Notes: a model not told the origin generated them from the letters alone. DNA of 51,471 nucleotides from an uncultured Hyphomicrobiales bacterium (GCA_903929045.1 CAIYTE010000032.1:1-51471); one strand, 5' to 3'. Counted from the stretch's first letter, positions 39,288-50,165 are shown. Program-made: numbers and translations.

Positions 39288-40553
39288 GTGGCGCATACGA
39301 ATTTTCTTTTCACCAGTGAGTCGGTCTCGGAAGGTCATCCTGACAAGGTCAGCGACCAGATCTCCGATGCGATCCTCGACGCGTTCCTGGAACGCGACGT
39401 CAAGCTCGGTATCGCCGACGACAGTCAGGTGAACACGCGCCTCGGCTGCGAAGTGCTCTGCACCACCAACAAGATCGTCATCGCCGGTGAAGGCCGCGGT
39501 CAGCTGTTCCGCACCATTCATGGCAAGTCGGTCGTCGACCGCGAGTTCATCACCCAGATCGCGCGCGATGTCGTCAAAGACATCGGCTACGACCAGAATG
39601 GCTTCTCGTTCCACGGCGCCGACGTTGAAGTGCTGCTCCACGGCCAGTCGCCCGACATCGCGATGGGCGTCAACGCCAAGAAGAAAAAAGGCGGCGAAGA
39701 AGAAGGCGCCGGCGACCAGGGCATGATGTTCGGCTACGCCTGCAACGAGAGCGAGGTCTACGAAAAGAACTCGTTCATGCCGGCGCCGATCTATTTCGCA
39801 CACAAGATTCTGAAAGTGCTGTCGGACAAGCGCCGCTCCAAGCAGCTGTTCGATCTTCAGCCCGACGCCAAGAGCCAGGTAACGGTGAAGTACGTCGACG
39901 GCAAGCCGGTCGGCGCCACCAAGGTCGTCGTTTCGACCCAGCACAATGAGCAGAGCCGCAACGGCAAGAAGTACACGCCGGGCCTGATCAAGGACATGAT
40001 CGCGGACGCCGTCGAGTCGGCGCTGCCGAAGGGCTGGATGCCGAAGTCGTCCGACTTCCTCGTCAACCCGACCGGCAACTTTGTCGTCGGCGGCCCGGAT
40101 GGCGATTGCGGCCTCACCGGCCGCAAGATCATCGTCGACACCTACGGCGGTTACGCCCCGCACGGCGGCGGTGCTTTCTCCGGCAAGGATCCGACCAAGG
40201 TCGATCGCTCGGCGGCTTACGCCACGCGCTATCTCGCCAAGAACATTGTTGCCGCCGGTCTCGCCGACCGCTGCACCATCCAGGTCGCGTATGCGATCGG
40301 CGTCGCCGACCCGATGTCGGTGCTGGTCGATACGCACGGCACCGGTAAGGTCGACGAAAAGAAGCTCGAGAAGATCCTGCCCGAGCTGTTCCGTCTGACC
40401 CCGACCAACATCCGCCGCACGCTCAAGCTGAACAAGCCGATCTACAAGCGCACCGCCGCTTACGGCCACTTCGGCCGCGCGCCGGACAAGGACGGCGGTT
40501 TCTCGTGGGAGAAGACGGACCTTGCCGCGCAGCTCAAGAGCGCGTTCAAGTAA
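39288..40553 (+). CDS. metK: S-adenosylmethionine synthase
   Basis: A protein of 421 residues that makes SAM from ATP and methionine. Motifs [21 protein letters not shown] and [19 protein letters not shown] are all present. A loop with [14 protein letters not shown] includes the insertion seen in alphaproteobacterial MetK. The GTG at 39288 is 8 bases after GGGGAGGAG and begins [18 protein letters not shown]; longer in-frame starts at 39189 are rejected. A strong terminator follows at 40579-40604, separating it from trmB. Confidence 0.97.
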   Translation: MAHTNFLFTSESVSEGHPDKVSDQISDAILDAFLERDVKLGIADDSQVNTRLGCEVLCTTNKIVIAGEGRGQLFRTIHGKSVVDREFITQIARDVVKDIGYDQNGFSFHGADVEVLLHGQSPDIAMGVNAKKKKGGEEEGAGDQGMMFGYACNESEVYEKNSFMPAPIYFAHKILKVLSDKRRSKQLFDLQPDAKSQVTVKYVDGKPVGATKVVVSTQHNEQSRNGKKYTPGLIKDMIADAVESALPKGWMPKSSDFLVNPTGNFVVGGPDGDCGLTGRKIIVDTYGGYAPHGGGAFSGKDPTKVDRSAAYATRYLAKNIVAAGLADRCTIQVAYAIGVADPMSVLVDTHGTGKVDEKKLEKILPELFRLTPTNIRRTLKLNKPIYKRTAAYGHFGRAPDKDGGFSWEKTDLAAQLKSAFK

Positions 40554-40578
40554 GCGCTGACGCTGATAATCGATGCTG

Positions 40579-40604
40579 AAATGCCTCGCGAAAGCGGGGC
40601 ATTT
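40579..40604 (+). terminator. Rho-independent terminator of metK
   Basis: An 11-bp stem (AAATGCC plus TCGC, paired with GCGG plus GGCATTT, one G-U pair) closed by a GAAA tetraloop, followed by CTTTATT. It begins 26 bases after the metK stop. Confidence 0.88.
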
Positions 40605-40654
40605 CTTTATTGGCGACCCAACGTCGTATGATGCGACGTCGAAACGACGGCAGC

Positions 40655-41356
40655 ATGAACGAACACCCCGACGACAGCGATAAATCGCAGCGCGCCTTCT
40701 TCGGACGGCGCAAGGGCCATCCTTTGCGCGCGCGGCAGGTCGAGTTGTTTGAAGACCTGCTGCCGAATATCGCAGTCGATCTCACCAAACCCGCGCCGGA
40801 TTTGACATCGCTGTTTCCACACGCGCCGTCGGCGTTGCGGCTGGAGATCGGTTTCGGCGGCGCCGAGCACATGATCGCGCAGGCGCTGGCGCATCCCGAT
40901 TGCGGCTTCATCGGCGCCGACGGTTTTCTCAACGCCATCGGCAAGGCGCTGGTCGCCATCGACGACAACGATCTCGAAAACATCCGCCTGCATCACGGCG
41001 ACGCCAGCGACCTACTCGACTGGCTGCCCAATGCTGCGTTCACGCGTATCGATCTGCTCTATCCGGATCCATGGCCGAAGCGGCGGCAGTGGAAGCGGCG
41101 CTTCATCCAGGACGACAATCTGGCGCGGCTGGCGCGCATTCTCAAACCGGGCGGCGAATTGCGCTTCGCCACCGATATCGACAGCTATATGACCTATGCG
41201 CTGACGCGGATCATGCGATCGCCGCATTTCGTATGGACGGCGAATGTCGCCGACGACTGGCGCAGGTCGTGGGACGGCTGGTCGCGCACGCGCTACGAAG
41301 CCAAGGCGATCCGCGAAGGGCGGACACCGGCTTACTTCATATTCAAACGGGTTTGA
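40655..41356 (+). CDS. trmB: tRNA (guanine-N7-)-methyltransferase
   Basis: A protein of 233 residues that methylates G46 in the variable loop of tRNAs. The SAM-binding motif is LEIGFGGAEHM and the family signature is LYPDPWPKRRQWKRRF, with Gln-Trp where most members have His-His/His-Gln. The ATG at 40655 begins the usual acidic N-terminus; in-frame ATGs upstream (40628, 40631) sit in a palindromic stretch and lack a ribosome binding site. It is convergent with the DUF2336 gene, meeting end to end. Confidence 0.93.
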   Translation: MNEHPDDSDKSQRAFFGRRKGHPLRARQVELFEDLLPNIAVDLTKPAPDLTSLFPHAPSALRLEIGFGGAEHMIAQALAHPDCGFIGADGFLNAIGKALVAIDDNDLENIRLHHGDASDLLDWLPNAAFTRIDLLYPDPWPKRRQWKRRFIQDDNLARLARILKPGGELRFATDIDSYMTYALTRIMRSPHFVWTANVADDWRRSWDGWSRTRYEAKAIREGRTPAYFIFKRV

Positions 41357-42448
41357 TTACTCGCCGGTGCCCTGACGCACCTGCCAGAAGCGCACGACGC
41401 GCTGCGCGGTCGCGGCAGTGAGCTTTTCGAAATTCTCGAACGCGGCATTGAGCACGGTCTCGGTCGCGCGCGGACCGGGCCGCGCGCAGACGACTTCGCG
41501 CACCGTCGGCCAGCCGAATCCGGCGGAGCGCGCCAGAATCAAAACCGGATCGGCACGCTCGCCGCTCATCAGGCGATCGACGACTTCGACCGGCACGGCG
41601 CACAAGGTCGCCAAAGCCGCGATGGTCTCTTCGTACTGACCATTGCGCGCGTAATCGGCAATGTCGTTTTCCGACAACTTGCCTTCCTTATGCAGCGCGC
41701 GAACCGTCGCCAGCGCCGCCGCGTAGTTGCGCGGCGCCGCCTTGGCGGCGACTTCGTCGGTGACCTTCTCGAGCACGCGGCGGATTTCCGCCTGCGTTTC
41801 CGGTTTGGCGGAGGCGAGCAGCCGCTTCTGCACGACGTCGCTGGCCTGCATCAGCAACTGACGGAACAGACGCGGCGGTATGTCGGTGCGCTGCCCGACC
41901 TTCTCGGCCAGCACACCGTCCTGTTCGGCGCGCTTCACCAGGTTGGTGAAGGCGTTTTCCGAAAGTTTGGCGCCCTGATTGGTGACGATGGAGTGCGCGA
42001 CCTCGCGATCGCCGCGTTCGACCAGAATGTCGGACAGGGTCTCGCCGATGCCCAGACGGCCGGACAGCGCCAGCAAATGGGCCTGGCTCTTGGTCTCAGC
42101 GATATAGTGCAGATCCGGGTCGCTGAGCGGGGCGGCTTCCAGCAACGGCCGGGCGACCTCGATATCGTCGTTTTTGGCGAGCGCGCTGACCACGCCGGCC
42201 GGCGCATTGGGCACGGGGGCGATGCGGCGGGCGAGTTCCGCTAGCGCCTTGGCCTCGATTTCCTCGATCAGGCAGCCCATGACGTCGTCAAAAAGCGCGA
42301 CGTGCTCGGGATTGAAGATCGCGGCGCTGTCGAGAAATAAAGTGGTGATCCGGCGCAGCGTTTCGGCGCGCTTTTCAGCGGTGCCGTACTGGACGACATG
42401 TTCCAATTCGGGGAGCAATGACGCCGGAGCACCCATACCAAAACTCAC
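41357..42448 (-). CDS. DUF2336 domain-containing protein
   Basis: A protein of 363 residues, almost entirely helical, in pairs that resemble HEAT-like repeats (for example VVSALAKNDDIEVARPLLEAAPLSDPDLHYIAETK). The pattern matches the alphaproteobacterial DUF2336 family, which has no established function. The start is either the GTG at 42448 or the ATG at 42436; neither has a strong ribosome binding site. It is divergent from rimP and shares about 200 bases of promoter region with it. Confidence 0.88.
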   Translation of the reverse strand: MSFGMGAPASLLPELEHVVQYGTAEKRAETLRRITTLFLDSAAIFNPEHVALFDDVMGCLIEEIEAKALAELARRIAPVPNAPAGVVSALAKNDDIEVARPLLEAAPLSDPDLHYIAETKSQAHLLALSGRLGIGETLSDILVERGDREVAHSIVTNQGAKLSENAFTNLVKRAEQDGVLAEKVGQRTDIPPRLFRQLLMQASDVVQKRLLASAKPETQAEIRRVLEKVTDEVAAKAAPRNYAAALATVRALHKEGKLSENDIADYARNGQYEETIAALATLCAVPVEVVDRLMSGERADPVLILARSAGFGWPTVREVVCARPGPRATETVLNAAFENFEKLTAATAQRVVRFWQVRQGTGE

Positions 42449-42543
42449 GCATACAGACTGTGGAACCCGCCGGAGCGGCGGCTTTACCCAAATTTAAGCG
42501 CGATTTCTGAAGGAAGGGTTAGCTCGCCAACGATCCATTAGCC

Positions 42544-42571
42544 TTGCATCCATCTGAAAAACCGCTATATT
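42544..42571 (+). promoter_or_regulatory. Probable promoter of the rimP-nusA-infB operon
   Basis: TTGCAT (42544-42549) and TATATT (42566-42571) are separated by 16 bases, giving a start near 42578. An inverted repeat ACCGC/GCGGT (42561-42565 and 42575-42579) surrounds the -10 element and could be an operator. Confidence 0.55.
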
Positions 42572-42587
42572 TCGGCGGTAATACACC

Positions 42588-42640
42588 CTCATAACCAAAT
42601 CAGGTTTTGAGAGTGGGTCCCCCCGGACCCGCTCTTTTTT
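42588..42640 (+). promoter_or_regulatory. rimP leader: hairpin plus intrinsic terminator (candidate attenuator)
   Basis: First hairpin CTCATAACC/GGTTTTGAG (42588-42596 and 42603-42611, one mismatch). It is followed at once by a 10-bp stem GAGTGGGTCC/GGACCCGCTC (42611-42620 and 42625-42634, one G-U pair), CCCC loop and six T residues (42635-42640). The rimP ATG is at 42650 with no Shine-Dalgarno between. The terminator lies inside the leader, after the promoter and before the first gene. Confidence 0.85.
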
Positions 42641-42649
42641 GTTACGCAA

Positions 42650-43318
42650 ATGGCAGCAAGCCACGCACTTCAGGCGGATTCAGAGACCGCCGCTGACGCC
42701 ACCGAACCCCGGCTGATCACAGTCCCGGGGTTGCCGGCGCGTGTTGCGGCGATTGCTGAACCGGTGATTGAGGGTCTCGGCTACCGTCTGGTGCGGGTGA
42801 AGGTGTCCGCGGCGGAAGAAGCCACCCTTCAGATCATGGCGGAGCGCCCCGACGGCACCATGACGGTCGAGGATTGCGAGACGATCTCGCGAACGTTGTC
42901 GCCGGTGCTCGACGAGAACGACCCGATCGAGAAAGCCTACCGGCTCGAGATTTCGTCGCCCGGCATCGACCGGCCGCTGGTGCGCAAATCCGACTTCGAC
43001 CGCGCCGAGGGTCACCTCGTGCGCATCGAGATGGAGATTCCCTTCAACGGCCGCAAACGCTTCCGCGGCCATCTGGCCGGCACCGAAGGCAATCTGGCGC
43101 GCCTGAAGCGCGACGAAGTGCCCGAAGGCGAAGACGCCGAGGTGCTGCTGCCCATCGAAGACATGAGCGACGCCAAGCTGGTGCTCACCGACGAACTGGT
43201 GAGACAGGCGTTGCGCGACGAGAAGGCCGCCAAGCGCGATGCGCGTGCGGCGAAACGTGACGAACGGCAACGCCGCCAAGCTGGGCGACGCCAGAGCAAT
43301 TCAAAAAAGGGAGACTGA
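42650..43318 (+). CDS. rimP: Ribosome maturation factor RimP
   Basis: A protein of 222 residues that helps 30S subunit assembly. The N-terminal domain has [23 protein letters not shown] and [24 protein letters not shown]; then the turn [14 protein letters not shown] and an SH3-like C-terminal domain with [10 protein letters not shown]. The final 35 residues are a basic Lys/Arg-rich tail longer than in E. coli. No ribosome binding site is visible before the ATG; the terminator occupies that place. nusA follows after 3 bases. Confidence 0.95.
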   Translation: MAASHALQADSETAADATEPRLITVPGLPARVAAIAEPVIEGLGYRLVRVKVSAAEEATLQIMAERPDGTMTVEDCETISRTLSPVLDENDPIEKAYRLEISSPGIDRPLVRKSDFDRAEGHLVRIEMEIPFNGRKRFRGHLAGTEGNLARLKRDEVPEGEDAEVLLPIEDMSDAKLVLTDELVRQALRDEKAAKRDARAAKRDERQRRQAGRRQSNSKKGD

Positions 43319-43321
43319 GCG

Positions 43322-44929
43322 ATGGCTGTTAGCGCCAACCGGCTCGAGTTGTTGCAGATCGCGGATGCAGTCGCACGCGAGAAGTCCATCGACCGCGGCA
43401 TCGTCATCGCCGCGATGGAAGATGCCATCGCCAAGGCGGCGCGCTCGCGCTACGGCGCCGAGACCGACGTGCACGCCGAGATCGAACCGAAGACCGGCGA
43501 TCTGCGCTTGACGCGCCACATGCTGGTTGTCGAGGCGGTCGAGAATTCCTCGAACCAGATCACGCTCGAAGATGCGCGCAAGCGTCATCCGGCCGCGCAA
43601 GTCGGCGACACCATCGCCGATCCGCTGCCGCCGCTCGAATACGGCCGCATCGCCGCGCAGTCGGCCAAGCAGGTCATCGTGCAGAAGGTGCGCGAGGCCG
43701 AGCGTGACCGTCAGTTCTCCGAATACAAGGATCGCATCGGCGAAATCATCAACGGCGTCGTCAAGCGCGTCGAATACGGCAACGTCGTCGTCGATCTCGG
43801 CCGCGGTGAAGCCATCGTGCGGCGTGACGAATTGCTGCCGCGCGAAGTGTTCCGCAACGGCGACCGTATCCGCGCCTATATCTACGACGTGCGCCGCGAG
43901 CCGCGCGGCCCGCAGATTTTCCTCTCCCGCACGCATCCGCAGTTCACCGCCAAGCTGTTCGCGCAGGAAGTGCCGGAAATCTATGACGGCATCGTCGAAG
44001 TGAAGGCGGTGGCCCGCGATCCCGGCTCACGCGCCAAAATCGCTGTTATCTCACGCGATTCCAGCGTCGACCCGGTCGGTGCCTGCGTCGGTATGCGTGG
44101 TTCGCGCGTGCAGGCCGTCGTGAACGAATTGCAGGGCGAAAAGATCGACATCATCCCGTGGTCGCCGGACGTCGCCACCTTCGTGGTGAACGCGCTGGCG
44201 CCGGCGGAAGTCGCCAAGGTCGTGCTCGACGAAGACAAGGAACGCATCGAAGTCGTGGTGCCGGATCAGCAGCTGTCGCTGGCCATCGGCCGCCGCGGCC
44301 AGAACGTGCGTCTGGCGTCGCAGCTCACCGGCTGGGACATCGACATCCTTACCGAGCAGGAAGAGTCCGAGCGCCGCCAGGCCGAGTTCGAAACCCGCAC
44401 CAAGATTTTCGTCGATGCGCTCAATCTCGACGAAGTGGTCGGCCAGTTGCTGGCCTCCGAAGGTTTCGGCTCGATCGAAGAACTCGCGATGGTCGACGAA
44501 AAGGAAATCGCCGGCATCGAAGGCTTCGACGAAGAGACCGCGAAGGAATTGCAGGAACGCGCCAAGGAATTCCTCGACAAGCAGGAAGCCGAGCTCGACA
44601 GCAAGCGTGTCGAACTGGGCGTCTCCGACGACTTGAAGGACATCCCAGGCGTGACCGCCAAGATGCTGGTCAAGCTCGGCGAGAACGGTGTGAAGACGGT
44701 GGAAGATTTCGCCGGCTGCGCCACCGACGATCTCACCGGCTGGACCGAGCGCAAGGACGGCGAGTCCAAGCACGAGGCGGGCTACTTCGACGGTCTCGAC
44801 GTGTCGAAGGAAGACGCCGAAGCCATGATCATGCAGGCGCGCCTCAAGGCCGGCTGGGTGACCGAGGCCGAGCTCGCCGCGATGCAGGCGGTGCCGGAAG
44901 CCGAGCCGGCAGAAGCGCCGACGGCCTAA
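43322..44929 (+). CDS. nusA: Transcription termination/antitermination protein NusA
   Basis: A protein of 535 residues: N-terminal RNA-polymerase-binding domain (about 1-125), S1 domain (about 135-200), two KH domains (about 205-345, with [21 protein letters not shown] and [21 protein letters not shown]), and two C-terminal acidic repeats (about 370-520), as in alphaproteobacteria. It controls pausing, termination and antitermination, and so could act on the terminator in its own operon leader. GGGAGA precedes the ATG within the rimP stop region. Confidence 0.97.
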   Translation: MAVSANRLELLQIADAVAREKSIDRGIVIAAMEDAIAKAARSRYGAETDVHAEIEPKTGDLRLTRHMLVVEAVENSSNQITLEDARKRHPAAQVGDTIADPLPPLEYGRIAAQSAKQVIVQKVREAERDRQFSEYKDRIGEIINGVVKRVEYGNVVVDLGRGEAIVRRDELLPREVFRNGDRIRAYIYDVRREPRGPQIFLSRTHPQFTAKLFAQEVPEIYDGIVEVKAVARDPGSRAKIAVISRDSSVDPVGACVGMRGSRVQAVVNELQGEKIDIIPWSPDVATFVVNALAPAEVAKVVLDEDKERIEVVVPDQQLSLAIGRRGQNVRLASQLTGWDIDILTEQEESERRQAEFETRTKIFVDALNLDEVVGQLLASEGFGSIEELAMVDEKEIAGIEGFDEETAKELQERAKEFLDKQEAELDSKRVELGVSDDLKDIPGVTAKMLVKLGENGVKTVEDFAGCATDDLTGWTERKDGESKHEAGYFDGLDVSKEDAEAMIMQARLKAGWVTEAELAAMQAVPEAEPAEAPTA

Positions 44930-44939
44930 GGGAGACTTG

Positions 44940-45683
44940 ATGCTGGCAAAGGTCGCGGGCCTCGCGCAGGACGACGAACTCGACGGTGGGACGACAAGCG
45001 TCGCCCCCGGCACCGAGCGTACCTGCGCGCTGACCCGCGAATCGAAGCCGGTGTCTGAGATGATCCGTTTTGTGGTGGGGCCCGCCGGCGACGCGGTGCC
45101 CGACCTCAAGCGCAAATTGCCGGGCCGCGGCCTTTGGATCGACGCGACCCGGACGGCAATCGAGGAATCGGTCAAGCGCAACGTCTTCGCCCGCGGCTTC
45201 AAGCGCGACGTCAAAACGGCGAAGGATCTGGCGGAACAAACGGAGCGGCTCCTGGCGAGCGCGGCACTCGATGCGCTGGCCATCGCCGGCAAGGCGCAGC
45301 TGGTCGTCACCGGCTTTGCCAAGGTCGAGGCCAACCTGGGGCGGCCCGGCGTGGCAGCCCTGATTCATGCGTCGGACGCGGCCGAGGACGGAAAGCGCAA
45401 GCTGGGCGGGACTTTGCGCCGCAATATCGAAGAAAATGGCCCGGATATCACGGTCATCGACATTTTTACCGGGACCCAGTTGGATTTGGCATTAAACCGC
45501 CCAAATGTGGTACATGCAGCCCTGCTTGCCGGCCCCGGGAGCGAGACTTTTCTCGCTCGCGCCGCGCGCTATGCGCGCTATCGGACCGGAAAATCGCCTG
45601 ATGCAGTTAGCGCTACCGCGCCGACAGACGGCGCACTCGACGTGAATGCGCCAGCGGATGGCGCACAAGGAACAAGTTCGTAA
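44940..45683 (+). CDS. YlxR-type RNA-binding protein fused to an L7Ae-like domain
   Basis: A protein of 247 residues. The YlxR/DUF448 domain (about 20-100) has [20 protein letters not shown] and [19 protein letters not shown]; the second part (about 105-205) resembles the ribosomal L7Ae-like fold ([39 protein letters not shown]). The fusion is usual in alphaproteobacteria, while in Firmicutes the two are separate genes ylxR and ylxQ in the same operon. It lies between nusA and infB, 10 bases after nusA, and its stop overlaps the infB start (TAATG). Confidence 0.88.
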   Translation: MLAKVAGLAQDDELDGGTTSVAPGTERTCALTRESKPVSEMIRFVVGPAGDAVPDLKRKLPGRGLWIDATRTAIEESVKRNVFARGFKRDVKTAKDLAEQTERLLASAALDALAIAGKAQLVVTGFAKVEANLGRPGVAALIHASDAAEDGKRKLGGTLRRNIEENGPDITVIDIFTGTQLDLALNRPNVVHAALLAGPGSETFLARAARYARYRTGKSPDAVSATAPTDGALDVNAPADGAQGTSS

Positions 45684-48229
45684 TGAGCGACACTAAGAAT
45701 CCCGGCGAAAAGAAACTGACGCTGTCGTTGAAGCCGCGCACCGAAACCGGCGTGGTACGCCAGAGCTTCAGTCATGGCCGCAGCAAGCAGGTCGTGGTCG
45801 AGGTCAAGAAGCGCCGTACCGTTGGCGGACAGCCCGAGGCAAAGCCCGAGCCGGCGCCGGTCGAAGCGCCGAAGAAAGTCGCCGCGGCGCCTGCGCCCGT
45901 TAAGCCAGCCCCTGCGCCCGAAGCGCCGAAGTCGGGCGTCGTGCTGCGCACGCTGACCGAAGAGGAGCGCGTCGCGCGCGCTCATGCGCTCGCCGACTCC
46001 AAAGTTCGCGAAGCCGAAGAACGCAAAATCGCCGAAGCCGAAGCCGTCCGCCGCGCCTCGCGCGAAGGCATCGAGCAGGCCGAACGCGAAGCCGCCGAAG
46101 CGCGCAAGCGTGAAGAAGAAGTTCGCCACAAGGCCGAAGAAGAAACCAAGCGTAAGGCCGGTGAGGTCGCTAAAAAGCGCCTTGCGACCGAGGAAGAAGC
46201 AAAGAAGCCCGCGCCGGGCCGCTTGAAGCTCGAAGCGGAAGAAGACGATGCACCGCGTGTTTCGCGCCGTCCCGGCGCACCCGGTGCTGCCCGTCCTGCC
46301 GCCGCCCGTCCCGCCGCACCGCGCGCCGCGCCGCCGAAAGAGCGCGGCCGCCTGACTTTGGTCACGGCCTTGCGCGCCGACGAAGTGCGCGAACGTTCGG
46401 TCGCGTCGTTCCGCCGCCGCACGCAGCGCCTCAAGGGCCACGCCTCGAACGAGCAGAAAGAAAAGCTCGTCCGTGAAGTCACGATCCCGGAAGCGATCAC
46501 GGTCGGCGATCTCGCCAACCGCATGTCCGAACGCGCTGTCGACGTCATCCGCCTGCTGATGCAGCAGGGCCAGATGGTGACGATCAACGATGCGATCGAC
46601 GCCGATACCGCGCAGCTGATCGCCGAAGAAATGGGCCACACGGTCCGCCGCGTCGCCGAAGCCGACGTCGAGGAAGGCCTGTACGCCGCCGCCGACGATG
46701 AAGCCGCGCTGCAACCGCGCGCGCCGGTCGTCACCGTCATGGGTCACGTCGATCACGGCAAGACATCGTTGCTCGACACGATCCGTCAGGCCGACGTCGT
46801 CTCCGGCGAAGCCGGCGGCATCACGCAACACATCGGCGCCTATCAGGTGACCGCACCGTCCGGCAACAAGATCACCTTCATCGACACGCCCGGCCACGCC
46901 GCCTTTACGGCGATGCGCGCGCGCGGCGCCAAGGTCACCGACATCGTCGTGCTGGTCGTGGCCGCCGATGACGGCGTCATGCCGCAGACGGTGGAAGCCA
47001 TCGCGCATGCCAAGGCCGCGAAGGTGCCGATCATCGTCGCCATCAACAAGATCGACAAGCCGGACTCCAAGCCGGATCGCGTGCGCACCGAACTGCTGCA
47101 GCATGAGATTCAGGTCGAGTCGCTCGGCGGCGACGTGGTCGACGTTGAAGTCTCGGCGACCAAGAAGATCAATATCGACAAGCTGCTGGAAATGCTGAGT
47201 TTGCAGGCCGAAATTCTCGACCTCAAGGCAAACCCGGATCGTCCGGCTGAAGGCACCGTGATCGAAGCCAAGCTCGACCGCGGCCGTGGCTCGGTCGCGA
47301 CCGTGCTCGTGCAGCGCGGCACGCTGAAGGTCGGCGATCTCATCGTTGCCGGCGCCGAATGGGGCCGCGTCCGCGCGCTCGTGTCGGACACCGGCGAAAC
47401 CATCACCAGCGCTGGTCCCTCGACGCCCGTCGAAGTGCTCGGCTTCTCCGGTACGCCGGATGCCGGCGACCGTCTCGCCGTCGTCGAGAACGAAGCGCGT
47501 GCCCGCGAAGTCACCGACTACCGTGCCCGCCAGAAGCGCGAGAAGTCGGCGAACCGCGGCACCACCATGCGCGGCTCGCTTGAGCAGATGATGGCGCAGG
47601 CCAAGACCTCGGGCCGCAAGGAATTCCCGCTGGTCATCAAGGCCGACGTGCAGGGTTCGCTCGAAGCGATCGTCGGCGCGCTGGACAAGATGGCGACCGA
47701 CGAAGTTGCGGCGCGCGTGTTGCACGCCGGTGTCGGCGGCATCTCGGGTTCGGACGTGACCCTGGCGGAAGCCTCGGGCGTTCCGATCATCGCCTTCAAC
47801 GTGCGCGCCAACAAGGAAGCACGTGAAGCGGCCGAACGTGTCGGCATCGAAATCCGCTACTACAACATCATCTACGACCTCGTCGACGACGTGAAGAAGG
47901 CCATGTCCGGCCTGCTGCCGCCGACGATCCGCGAAACCATGCTCGGCAACGCGCAGATCCTGGAAGTCTTCAAGGTGTCCAAGGTCGGCAACATTGCCGG
48001 CTGCCGCGTCACCGACGGCAACGTGGAACGCGGCGCCAGCGTGCGCCTCATCCGCGACAACGTCGTCGTGCACGAAGGCAAGCTGTCGCAGCTCAAGCGT
48101 TTCAAGGACGACGTCAAGGAAGTCACCGCCGGCACCGAATGCGGCATGGCGTTCGAGAACTACCAGGACATGCGCGCCGGCGATGTCATCGAATGTTACC
48201 GGGTGGAGACGATTCAACGCAGCCTCTAA
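45683..48229 (+). CDS. infB: Translation initiation factor IF-2
   Basis: A protein of 848 residues. A Lys/Glu/Ala/Pro-rich N-terminal region (1-250) includes a long charged coiled-coil stretch; the IF2_N domain (about 265-315, [20 protein letters not shown]) precedes the GTPase core with [20 protein letters not shown] and NKIDKP; two beta-barrel/winged domains complete it. It delivers initiator tRNA to the 30S subunit. The ATG overlaps the preceding stop. A palindromic repeat separates it from rbfA. Confidence 0.98.
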   Translation: MSDTKNPGEKKLTLSLKPRTETGVVRQSFSHGRSKQVVVEVKKRRTVGGQPEAKPEPAPVEAPKKVAAAPAPVKPAPAPEAPKSGVVLRTLTEEERVARAHALADSKVREAEERKIAEAEAVRRASREGIEQAEREAAEARKREEEVRHKAEEETKRKAGEVAKKRLATEEEAKKPAPGRLKLEAEEDDAPRVSRRPGAPGAARPAAARPAAPRAAPPKERGRLTLVTALRADEVRERSVASFRRRTQRLKGHASNEQKEKLVREVTIPEAITVGDLANRMSERAVDVIRLLMQQGQMVTINDAIDADTAQLIAEEMGHTVRRVAEADVEEGLYAAADDEAALQPRAPVVTVMGHVDHGKTSLLDTIRQADVVSGEAGGITQHIGAYQVTAPSGNKITFIDTPGHAAFTAMRARGAKVTDIVVLVVAADDGVMPQTVEAIAHAKAAKVPIIVAINKIDKPDSKPDRVRTELLQHEIQVESLGGDVVDVEVSATKKINIDKLLEMLSLQAEILDLKANPDRPAEGTVIEAKLDRGRGSVATVLVQRGTLKVGDLIVAGAEWGRVRALVSDTGETITSAGPSTPVEVLGFSGTPDAGDRLAVVENEARAREVTDYRARQKREKSANRGTTMRGSLEQMMAQAKTSGRKEFPLVIKADVQGSLEAIVGALDKMATDEVAARVLHAGVGGISGSDVTLAEASGVPIIAFNVRANKEAREAAERVGIEIRYYNIIYDLVDDVKKAMSGLLPPTIRETMLGNAQILEVFKVSKVGNIAGCRVTDGNVERGASVRLIRDNVVVHEGKLSQLKRFKDDVKEVTAGTECGMAFENYQDMRAGDVIECYRVETIQRSL

Positions 48230-48281
48230 GTCCAATTCTTAGGTCTGCGCTGTAGATCGCCGTCTGCCTGCAACCCCCAGT

Positions 48282-48353
48282 GTCATGCCCCGCGAAGGCG
48301 GGGCATCCAGCTCTTGAGACAGGGCTGGATCGTCTGCTTTCGCGGACGATGAC
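48282..48353. repeat. Palindromic repeat inside the infB-rbfA gap
   Basis: Outer GTCAT/ATGAC (48282-48286 and 48349-48353); hairpins ATGCCCCGC/GCGGGGCAT (48285-48293 and 48298-48306), CCAGC/GCTGG, and CGTC-TGC/GCG-GACG (48331-48348). It is a third sequence family of GTCAT-type elements in the window, inserted inside what is otherwise a continuous operon. Confidence 0.8.
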
Positions 48354-48369
48354 AGCAGAGAGCGTTTCA

Positions 48370-48783
48370 ATGGTACGCAAAAAGTCACACCGCGACAGCG
48401 GCACGGCCGGCGGCTCGCAGCGCCAGCTGCGCGTCGGCGAACTGGTGCGTCACGCCATCGCCGACCTGCTGATGCGCGGCGAAATCCATGACCCGGTGAT
48501 CGAGGGTCACCTCATCACCATCCCCGAAGTGCGCATGTCGCCGGATCTGCGGCTGGCGACGGTCTACGTCATGCCGCTCGCGGGCAAAGATACGGATGAT
48601 GTGATTGATGCGTTCGAGCGCAACAAAAAATTCCTGCGCGGCCACATCGCCCACCAGATCAATCTCAAATTCGCGCCCGACCTGCGCTTCCGCGCCGACG
48701 ACCGCTTCGAAGAAGCCGAGCGCATCGAGCGGCTGCTGCGCTCGCCCGAAGTGAAGCGCGATCTGGAAAAGGACGACGAGTGA
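48370..48783 (+). CDS. rbfA: Ribosome-binding factor A
   Basis: A protein of 137 residues with a KH-like fold, binding the 30S subunit in late maturation. Segments [38 protein letters not shown] and [22 protein letters not shown] are diagnostic. The ATG at 48370 follows AGAGAG; the long in-frame extension upstream reads through the palindromic repeat and is rejected. Its end overlaps truB (GTGA). Confidence 0.95.
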   Translation: MVRKKSHRDSGTAGGSQRQLRVGELVRHAIADLLMRGEIHDPVIEGHLITIPEVRMSPDLRLATVYVMPLAGKDTDDVIDAFERNKKFLRGHIAHQINLKFAPDLRFRADDRFEEAERIERLLRSPEVKRDLEKDDE

Positions 48784-49823
48784 CCGAGGATAAAATCGAT
48801 ACCGCGCCGCCGGAAACGGTTGGCGAGGCCACGCCGGCCGAGCACACCCCGCGCAAGAAGAAGACACAGTTCCGGCGCGACAAGCGCGATGTCCACGGCT
48901 GGGTGGTACTCGACAAGCCGGTCGGCATGACCTCGACCCATGCCGTCAGCGTCATCAAGCGGCTGTTTTCGGCCAAGCGCGTCGGCCACGCCGGCACCCT
49001 CGACCCGCTGGCCTCGGGCTGCCTGCCCATCGGGCTGGGTGAAGCCACCAAAACCGTGCCATTCGTCATGGACGGCCGGAAATTGTACCGATTCACCATC
49101 TGCTGGGGCGAAGAACGGGATACCGACGACACCGAAGGCCGGGCCATCGCCAATAGCGACCAGCGCCCGACCCCGGACCAGATTCGGGCCGTCCTGCCGG
49201 CCTATATCGGGGCCATCCAGCAGGTTCCGCCCAAATATTCGGCCATCAAAATCGAGGGCGAACGCGCTTATGATCTCGCCCGGGACGGCGAAACCGTCGA
49301 ATTGGCCGCCCGGCCAGTCCAAATCGACCGTTTGGAGCTGGTTGAGACCCCGGACGCCGACCACGCCGTCCTGGAGGCCGAATGCGGCAAAGGGACCTAT
49401 GTCCGCTCGCTGGCCCGGGACATCGGCCGGGCGCTCGGCTGCTTCGGCCATATCAGCGCCCTGCGGCGCGTCTCGGTCGGCCCCTTCGTCGAAAAAACCA
49501 TGATTTCAGTGGAAGATTTGGAGGCTCTGTGTCATAGAGCCGCGTCCGGTGAGGGTAGCCTCGCGGACGCCCTCATGCCCGTTGAGACCGCGCTGGACGA
49601 CATCCCGGCGCTGGCTGTCAGCAGGTCAGATGCGGCGCGGCTCACACGGGGCCAAGCCGTTTTATTGCGCGGACGGGACGCACCCAATTTCCGCGGCACA
49701 GTCTACGTCACGGTCTCGGGCCAACTCCTGGCTCTGGCCGAACTGGACAGTGGCGAGATCGTCCCCAAGCGCGTGTTTAACCTCGCCGGCCTGATTGGCA
49801 GAGCCGGCGTCATGAAAGGATGA
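48780..49823 (+). CDS. truB: tRNA pseudouridine(55) synthase TruB
   Basis: A protein of 347 residues making pseudouridine 55 in the T loop of tRNAs. The catalytic Asp is in [43 protein letters not shown] and [16 protein letters not shown] are further family segments, with a PUA-like C-terminus. An N-terminal basic extension of about 35 residues precedes the core. GTG start overlapping rbfA, with AAGGA upstream. rpsO follows after 3 bases. Confidence 0.96.
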   Translation: MTEDKIDTAPPETVGEATPAEHTPRKKKTQFRRDKRDVHGWVVLDKPVGMTSTHAVSVIKRLFSAKRVGHAGTLDPLASGCLPIGLGEATKTVPFVMDGRKLYRFTICWGEERDTDDTEGRAIANSDQRPTPDQIRAVLPAYIGAIQQVPPKYSAIKIEGERAYDLARDGETVELAARPVQIDRLELVETPDADHAVLEAECGKGTYVRSLARDIGRALGCFGHISALRRVSVGPFVEKTMISVEDLEALCHRAASGEGSLADALMPVETALDDIPALAVSRSDAARLTRGQAVLLRGRDAPNFRGTVYVTVSGQLLALAELDSGEIVPKRVFNLAGLIGRAGVMKG

Positions 49824-49826
49824 CCG

Positions 49827-50096
49827 ATGTCGGTTACCGCAGACCGCAAGGCTGAAGTGATCAAAACCTACGCCCAGAAGCCGGGCGATACCGGTTCGCC
49901 AGAAGTTCAGGTGGCGATCCTCTCCGAGCGCATCAACAATCTCACCGAGCATTTCAAAGCCCACGTGAAGGACAATCATTCCCGCCGTGGTCTGCTCAAG
50001 ATGGTGAGCCAGCGCCGCACGCTGCTCGACTACCTGCGGCGCAGCAACGAGACCAGCTACAAGAACCTGATCGAGAAGCTCGGCATCCGCCGATAA
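49827..50096 (+). CDS. rpsO: 30S ribosomal protein S15
   Basis: A protein of 89 residues, the standard length, with [20 protein letters not shown] and [20 protein letters not shown]. It binds 16S rRNA and bridges to the large subunit. AAAGGATG provides the ribosome binding site, overlapping the truB stop. pnp follows after 266 bases, as in E. coli, where the rpsO-pnp region controls pnp by RNase III cleavage. Confidence 0.98.
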   Translation: MSVTADRKAEVIKTYAQKPGDTGSPEVQVAILSERINNLTEHFKAHVKDNHSRRGLLKMVSQRRTLLDYLRRSNETSYKNLIEKLGIRR

Positions 50097-50165
50097 ATTG
50101 TATCCGCGCAGGGCAGTTGGCCCCGCGCGTATCCGAGGCGGATGCATCGTGCATTCGCCGATCTG

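Noticed and set aside
45578-48235. An 885-codon open frame opposite infB
   Set aside because: It is antisense to an unmistakable IF-2 gene; its length comes from codon bias, not selection.
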